In this document: positions 59,215-64,000 of the stretch, in pieces
Layout of the letters: each line of letters begins with the position of its first letter
Position numbering within the stretch: position 1 is the stretch's first letter
NCBI GenBank assembly: GCA_037903475.1
Contig: JBAJFG010000021.1
Coordinates: forward strand, 248,001-312,000
Length of the DNA stretch: 64,000 nt
Direction: 5' to 3'
Origin: Ancylostoma caninum
Lineage: Eukaryota; Nematoda; Chromadorea; Rhabditida; Ancylostomatidae
Notes under the pieces: generated by a model
The model's database searches: none
Told to the model about the DNA's origin: nothing
What the model saw: the letters and a program-made list of their open reading frames with translations, nothing else
Program-made: the position numbers and the translations under genes

Positions 59215-59301
59215 CCACTCTAAATTCGAATCTCTATCGAAGGTAAATATGATAAGAACAGAAACTAAACATTGATCTTAGCCAAAAGGACAAGAAGCGA
59301 A
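59215..59301 (-). ncRNA. U2 snRNA-like sequence, probable pseudogene
   Basis: Read from 59301 on the minus strand: TTCGCTTCTTGTCC, GGCTAAGATCAA, TCTGTTCTTATCATATTTACC and TTCGATAGAGATTCGAAT follow the order of the 5' half of U2 snRNA (nematode U2: CGCUUCUU..GGCUAAGAUCAA..UCUGUUCUUAUC.UAUU.ACCU.CG). The branch-point-recognition stretch that should contain GUAGUA reads TTAGTT. The 3' stem-loops are not recognisable; an ATTTTGAT about 130 nt from the start could be a decayed Sm site. The altered key element and lost 3' half suggest a pseudogene. Confidence 0.7.
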
Positions 59302-59309
59302 ATTGTTGC

Positions 59310-60980
59310 TGTGAAACATCTCAGAGAACATTGCAGGGTTCTCTAGGCCAAATTTTAGAACTCGTTCTTTACATTATATTTTTTTTTTGCTCTGAATGAT
59401 CTTCAGTCCTAATTTTCAGCGTATTTTATAATTCTACTTGTTGTTTCTTTGCTCATGTATACATACCCCTCTTTGGTGGCTTGTGTTTGTTCTGATTATG
59501 AGAGAGATGTGAAATGAGGATTCCGAAGCTCCATTTTGTTTTAGACCTAAGAAATACATTACTTTTTATACTCTGATTTACTAGTTTGTTGTCCTATATA
59601 ATGTTTGTAACGTTTTCAAACATTTCCTTGTGGCAAACAAAGCCAGTGTAAGAGGAAGAATGCGCAGCTTTTTCAAGAGATGTCTGCTTATCGGAAAGCG
59701 AGTTACAAAAGGTACTTGACTTCCGCCGACCTGTGCTGTTCAGCATAACAGCAGCAGATGGCTTGCGCAACAGCTCTCCACTGGAATAAGAAAGGCAGCT
59801 GCGCGCAGTCACTCTCGCTCTGTCCGCTTAACTGAGAGGATGAATAAAGTAAGACAAAGTAACTTAGCCTGGTATTTTCATACTTTTCGAGATGGTAAAG
59901 TTCTTCTTCTGGTTTTAGCAAGAACACAAGAAAAAATGAAATAAAGTATATGACCAGCCAAGAATACCGTCGTTTTCAAACCACCGGCACTCAGATGGTT
60001 AGGGTTCCCTCGATGAAGTTGACCTCTAGGTTTATTAATAACTCTTGTTCTCAGTACCTGCTCGAAACGAACCCATACTACATACATATTTTGCATAATA
60101 TCGAGTGAGACATGTCTAGACACACGAATAGGGCTCCGCGCGAGAGCAAACACTGTTTGTTGTAACACAACCTTTTTCATAGGACATTTCCTCGTCTATA
60201 AATGATTTCATTTCCATAATTCTTCAAAGTACATGACGCACGTTGGCACATACCACATCCACTTCAAACGTCTAGATAGATATGGAACAAGCTCTTTGTT
60301 AGTCACTCTTGCGAGCACTGCCATATAATCTTAACATTCCTTGGTATTGGACGCGCTTCAATTTTAAACTAAAATTGGTAGACAACGCCTCTCATCCAAA
60401 ATGGGTAGGCACAGCTTCTCGTGGCTCTTGTCCAACACTATAAGGGTGAGCATGAAGTAAGAGGTGCTTGTGTACTACATACACCTGGAACATCGAATAT
60501 TGCCCTTTTCACTAACTCTGCGCATGGACGAGATCCAAGATGGAGTAAGTCCTGGCATGTTGCTACACGACCAACTATTATGGAAAATATGACTGAGCGT
60601 CGAAAAATAAAAAGTTGGCTGTGCAGTCACACTCTCTGTACATTTAATTGTGGAATTTTTTGAAATCTCTTGAATGAAAATTTCTGAATGACAAGTATAA
60701 ATTAAAAGAAAAAGACTACATAGTAGCAAGCATTTAGAGTGATTGTTATGCTTCATGGCTGCAACTTCCTATCTATAGAGAGAGGTAAGTAGAAGTCATA
60801 GTAAAAAATCGAATAGCGAATTATGCAGTCTAATTCTATCTTTACAATTCATATAACTAAATAATCATGGCTTATTTAATTTATATTATTTGTCCAATTT
60901 CATTCAATTCATAACTTATATAAATATAGTTCTGATCCTATGCTACTCCAAGAACTACTCTCAGGCGTGTATGTTTTACT
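59310..60980. other. Intergenic with one candidate terminal exon
   Basis: On the minus strand 59780-59594 follows a TTATTCCAG acceptor and encodes 61 residues to a TAG stop (GELLRKPSAAVMLNSTGRRK, then a Ser/Lys-rich tail ending ENVTNII). It could be the last exon of a gene whose upstream exons I did not find. No other feature. Confidence 0.3.
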
Positions 60981-60983
60981 GTA

Positions 60984-61211
60984 TGGTAGGGCAGAGGTGG
61001 CACCTGGGTCGACTTTGTCCGCAATTACAAACTCGTCCCGAAGTCGGCCAAATAATCAAATTTTTACACTTTGTTGATACATATGTGGTGCGATTCCTTC
61101 CACTCTGATGTTTCCCCACTGCTATTCAGTAAAATCTCCTCCAAGTCGCATTCTGCGAACGAACTCGTATTTGCAGACACGGTCACCTTAGGTGCCACCT
61201 CTGCCCTACCA
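60984..61211. mobile_element. 228-bp palindromic MITE
   Basis: Left end TGGTAGGGCAGAGGTGGCAC and right end reversed TGGTAGGGCAGAGGTGGCAC are identical. Similarity of the arms continues for about 60 bp (GTCCGCAATTACAAACTCGT versus GTCTGCAAATACGAGTTCGT). No coding capacity; target-site duplication not certain. Confidence 0.85.
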
Positions 61212-61437
61212 GACTGTACATGCCGAGCGGGATCTGCCTATTTATCTTTAAAGTATAGGCTTTTTCCCACCACTCGAAAATTCTTCTCCTTAAAGCTTTG
61301 CTTTGGGCATGTGAGAGACTGCTGAGCTACTAATGAAAAAAGAGGATGCTTGTCCATATTCTATGTTATAGTACGTTGCACTTGATGCTAGAACGTAACT
61401 TGCACCGACGATGCCACTGTTTTTTTACATACCTTAA

Positions 61438-62351
61438 AGGCAGTGTGCAGGCAAAACCTCTGAGCTTGAGTGCTCATTAGATTATGATAGCGGGTCGACT
61501 CCATGGGCAACTGCCAAAGTTTCAGCGAAAAAGTCGCAGAAATAAGCGAGATATGCGCCATAGACCCAGTACCCAAACCCATCTCCAGTGCCCAGCCCGC
61601 CCACCCGGCGTCTGCCTTTCGCGCGTGGAATTGGTGTAACAGAATTGGTGAAGCATCGTTGGAAAATATCAAAATGATTCTGGCAGCGTATACCTACCGC
61701 GGTTGATTCATCTCCGTGTTTGCGTCTCAAGTTTGAGTATATATGTAATCTAAATGTTCAGGTACTGTTGCTCAGCACTCCAGTTCCTCATTTCAGATGA
61801 TCCTGGATCTACTGTTTACGGATCTATACTTGGGGAGTGTTCCACTACCACATTACGGAGGTGGTTATTCATATACTGTAAATCGGGCAGCGAAATATTT
61901 TGATAATCAATTTCGACCCTCACATCAACTAATTACCATGATACCAAGAAACGGCGAAAAAGAAAAACTTATTTCATGAAAAAGACAATTTCTGCACTGC
62001 AAACATACATTGTTGATAACAGCAATAATCGAAATATACCTCTTCTTGTTAAATCTGCTCAAAAAGTGCTATAGCAGTGATACGGACCTTTGAGGGAAAA
62101 CAAACTGACTTATTGAAGCTAAAACTGAGGCAGCGAACGGGCGCTATCGATCGATGAAAATTTTCTCTGCGCCCTCTCTGACGGGAGAGAGGGCCGTCGG
62201 ACATCTCGTCCGAATCAGTTAAGAGGGGTCTCAGAAGAGGGTTTTCCCGAGGGTTTTTTGATCTGTAAGTTCCGTATCTGGAATTAGGGAGCCAAACTGA
62301 CCTAGGAACCACAGAAACCGAATACTCGAAAATTTTGCCTGGACACTGCCT
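61438..62351. mobile_element. TTAA-flanked element with AGGCAGTGT ends
   Basis: TTAA at 61434-61437 and 62352-62355 flank a 914-bp element. Ends: AGGCAGTGTGCAGGCAAAA on the left, reversed right AGGCAGTGTCCAGGCAAAA. No transposase. It shares the AGGCAG start with the element at 13661-14370, but the inner ends differ, so it is a separate family. Confidence 0.8.
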
Positions 62352-62373
62352 TTAAGTAGTGTAATAAATTATA

Positions 62374-63227
62374 AGTAGGTTGTCACAAAAGTTGCCCGTC
62401 ACTCACTTTCGTAAATTGCCAATTTTTACGAGACTGTTCCGGAACTTTCTATTCGAAACGTATATGAAGATCAGTTTGTCGTACTATTCCGTTGCGGCGA
62501 TGACGAAAAAATCGTCATTAACTGCATGCACGTTCTGCTGTTGCAGCTTTGCAAGCTCAGGAAACACAGCAGTGAAAGCGATGCTCTAAAAAACATATGT
62601 TATACGATAGACCTCTCTCCCACCTTTTAGTACGCAGTGAAGATTTGGTTTCGCAAGTCAGTAGACGGTGGCTTGAACTTTAGACAAACCAGAAGTAAAT
62701 AACGAGCGCCCCCAGTAGCTGATTGGAGAGGATCCATGGTGTGATATCACCCAGCTGGTAGAAGAACCTCAGGATTACCATGCTACAGTGACCTTTCATC
62801 TATCTACATCTCTTCGAAGAGAAAACGAAATATGGCGCATGTATTCATGATGGTCTGAGCCGCCACTAACTTCAAGTGGGTTGGAAGCGTGCTTTAACAT
62901 TTTAGCTTTTGACAGAGTTTTGTGGTCGGTTCTCCACCTTGGTTATTAGTGACGAGAAGTGAGCTTTTTATGTAAATCACATGAGGAAATGTGAGTGGCT
63001 TGGATGCCGGTGACCATTTCATCGCCAAAACTAGAGCTACCTCCTCAGAAAGCAATGTGCAGTGTTTGGTGGAATTGGGAAAGAACCGCTCATTCAAAGC
63101 TGCTGCCAACAAGCCCACTGCAGGAACCTTAATCAATATTTTAGCTTAAATGTCAGTTGACTTGAAGAAGAAAAATTATTTCGAAAAAGAAGGCTGAAAG
63201 TGGCGGGAAACTTTCGCGACAGCCTAA
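62374..63227. mobile_element. Mariner-like element 3 (non-autonomous or decayed)
   Basis: TA at 62372-62373 and 63228-63229 flank 854 bp. Left end AGTAGGTTGTCACAAAAGTT; reversed right end TTAGGCTGTCGCGAAAGTTT; both continue CCCG(T/C)CAC. No transposase domain recognisable. It begins 22 bp after the TTAA element that ends at 62351. Confidence 0.8.
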
Positions 63228-63919
63228 TATTATTACTACAATATTATTTCCATTCTGCCTGATAGTCCACAAATTCTAAAAGGAATTTGAATTTTAAGTG
63301 TATAATCTAACAAAAGTTGTGGAAAGGGAACGCAGAATTGCAGGCTTTTTAGTCGCTTCTGTAGGATTTTAGTTAATTTTTTGAATTTTGATGGTGGTCT
63401 TTCATTAGCGTCAATCGTGAGCTTTCATTCATAACTCAAGCTCATTAACATTAAGCTATTAAGACCGACACACCATCACGATGGAATGGACACAGCTCTT
63501 GCACAGATCAGGCAACTAAACTGAGTGGTTTAGTAGCGTTGTTCCACAAAGTCAAGGATACAGAAATATGCAATTTCAATAAAAAGGGAGGAAGTGAAAG
63601 ATAAGAAGAAAGGAAATTGAAACCACTCAGTGTTTGTGTAACCTAAGTATACCTCATTTTTCGGATATCTTTTTTGCAGAAGGTGTACAACGAATCGAGT
63701 CATCCATCTAGCTCATGCAGGCGACCCTGCAGGTACGTACGTGGTCGGTTCCTTTCCTGAAATAAGATACTTTATTCTAATGCTATACTTTTGGTCATGG
63801 TAATCACTGTTACATCCTACCCATTCGAGCATACAAAAAAGATGGCAACGCACAATGAGGAAGTTTAGAAAAATTTGTCACCGAAACCCTGACTGGTGCT
63901 CATGGATTTTTGGATTCTA
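63228..63919. other. Intergenic, nothing recognised
   Basis: AT-rich, short frames only. Confidence 0.4.
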
Positions 63920-64000
63920 CAGGGTAGCCGAAAACTACCCGTGCACCCTCATTTCTCCGACTTCCATATGTTTTTCCGCGTACTTTCCTCATTTTCCAAT
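63920..64000 (+). mobile_element. Left end of a Tc1-like element, cut by the window edge
   Basis: After TA, CAGGGTAGCCGAAAACTACC and CGTGCACCCTCATTTCTCCG match the Tc1-like end at 27673 (CAGAGTGGCCGAGAATTACC, CGTGCACCCC). The element should continue beyond the window. Confidence 0.65.

Overview
The window looks like genomic DNA of a parasitic nematode. A strongylid such as a hookworm is my inference, not a demonstrated placement. The grounds are small exons joined by GT-AG introns, an exact copy of the nematode SL1 spliced leader, a nematode-like U2 snRNA sequence, nematode-type secreted protein families, and a heavy load of mariner/Tc1, TTAA-flanked, CR1-like and SINE-like repeats. Most open frames in the window are chance or repeat-derived, and real coding sequence is sparse.

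Layout. 1-2131: upstream part of a gene plus a 355-bp palindromic MITE. 2132-9238 (+): fourteen exons with matching splice phases that encode the C-terminal two thirds of an M13 (neprilysin-family) zinc metallopeptidase; its N-terminus lies upstream of the window or was not recognised. One of its introns carries the SL1 sequence on the opposite strand and another carries a tRNA-derived SINE. 9.3-13 kb: intergenic DNA with a decayed mariner. 13.2-20.2 kb (-): the last three exons of a secreted six-cysteine (lustrin-type) protein gene. Its 6.5-kb intron has been invaded by a TTAA-flanked element, a 60-bp minisatellite and a CR1-like retrotransposon. 21.4-25.1 kb: two clusters of a palindromic motif on either side of a small unrecognised gene. 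26-31 kb: a mariner, a Tc1 relic with a perfect 27-bp hairpin, and two TTAA elements that share one TTAA. 33.4-35.1 kb (-): a CR1-like remnant. 37.5-38.5 kb (-): a complete five-exon, 219-residue paralogue of the six-cysteine gene. 38.6-56 kb: mostly repeat relics (a foldback element, MITEs, TTAA and Tc1 elements). 56.3-56.7 kb (-): signal peptide and B chain of an insulin-like peptide. 59.2 kb (-): U2-like snRNA. 60.9-64 kb: a palindromic MITE, a TTAA element, a mariner-like element and the edge of a Tc1-like element.

The clearest biology is the pair of paralogous six-cysteine secreted genes with the same intron phases but very different intron loads, the neprilysin-family peptidase, and the insulin-like exon. 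The neprilysin and insulin-like genes could belong to peptide-hormone signalling, but nothing in the sequence links them functionally. I found no CRISPR array and no convincing intact tRNA or rRNA gene. The most novel-looking structures are repeats: TTAA-flanked families, the minisatellite with higher-order structure, and the two motif clusters.
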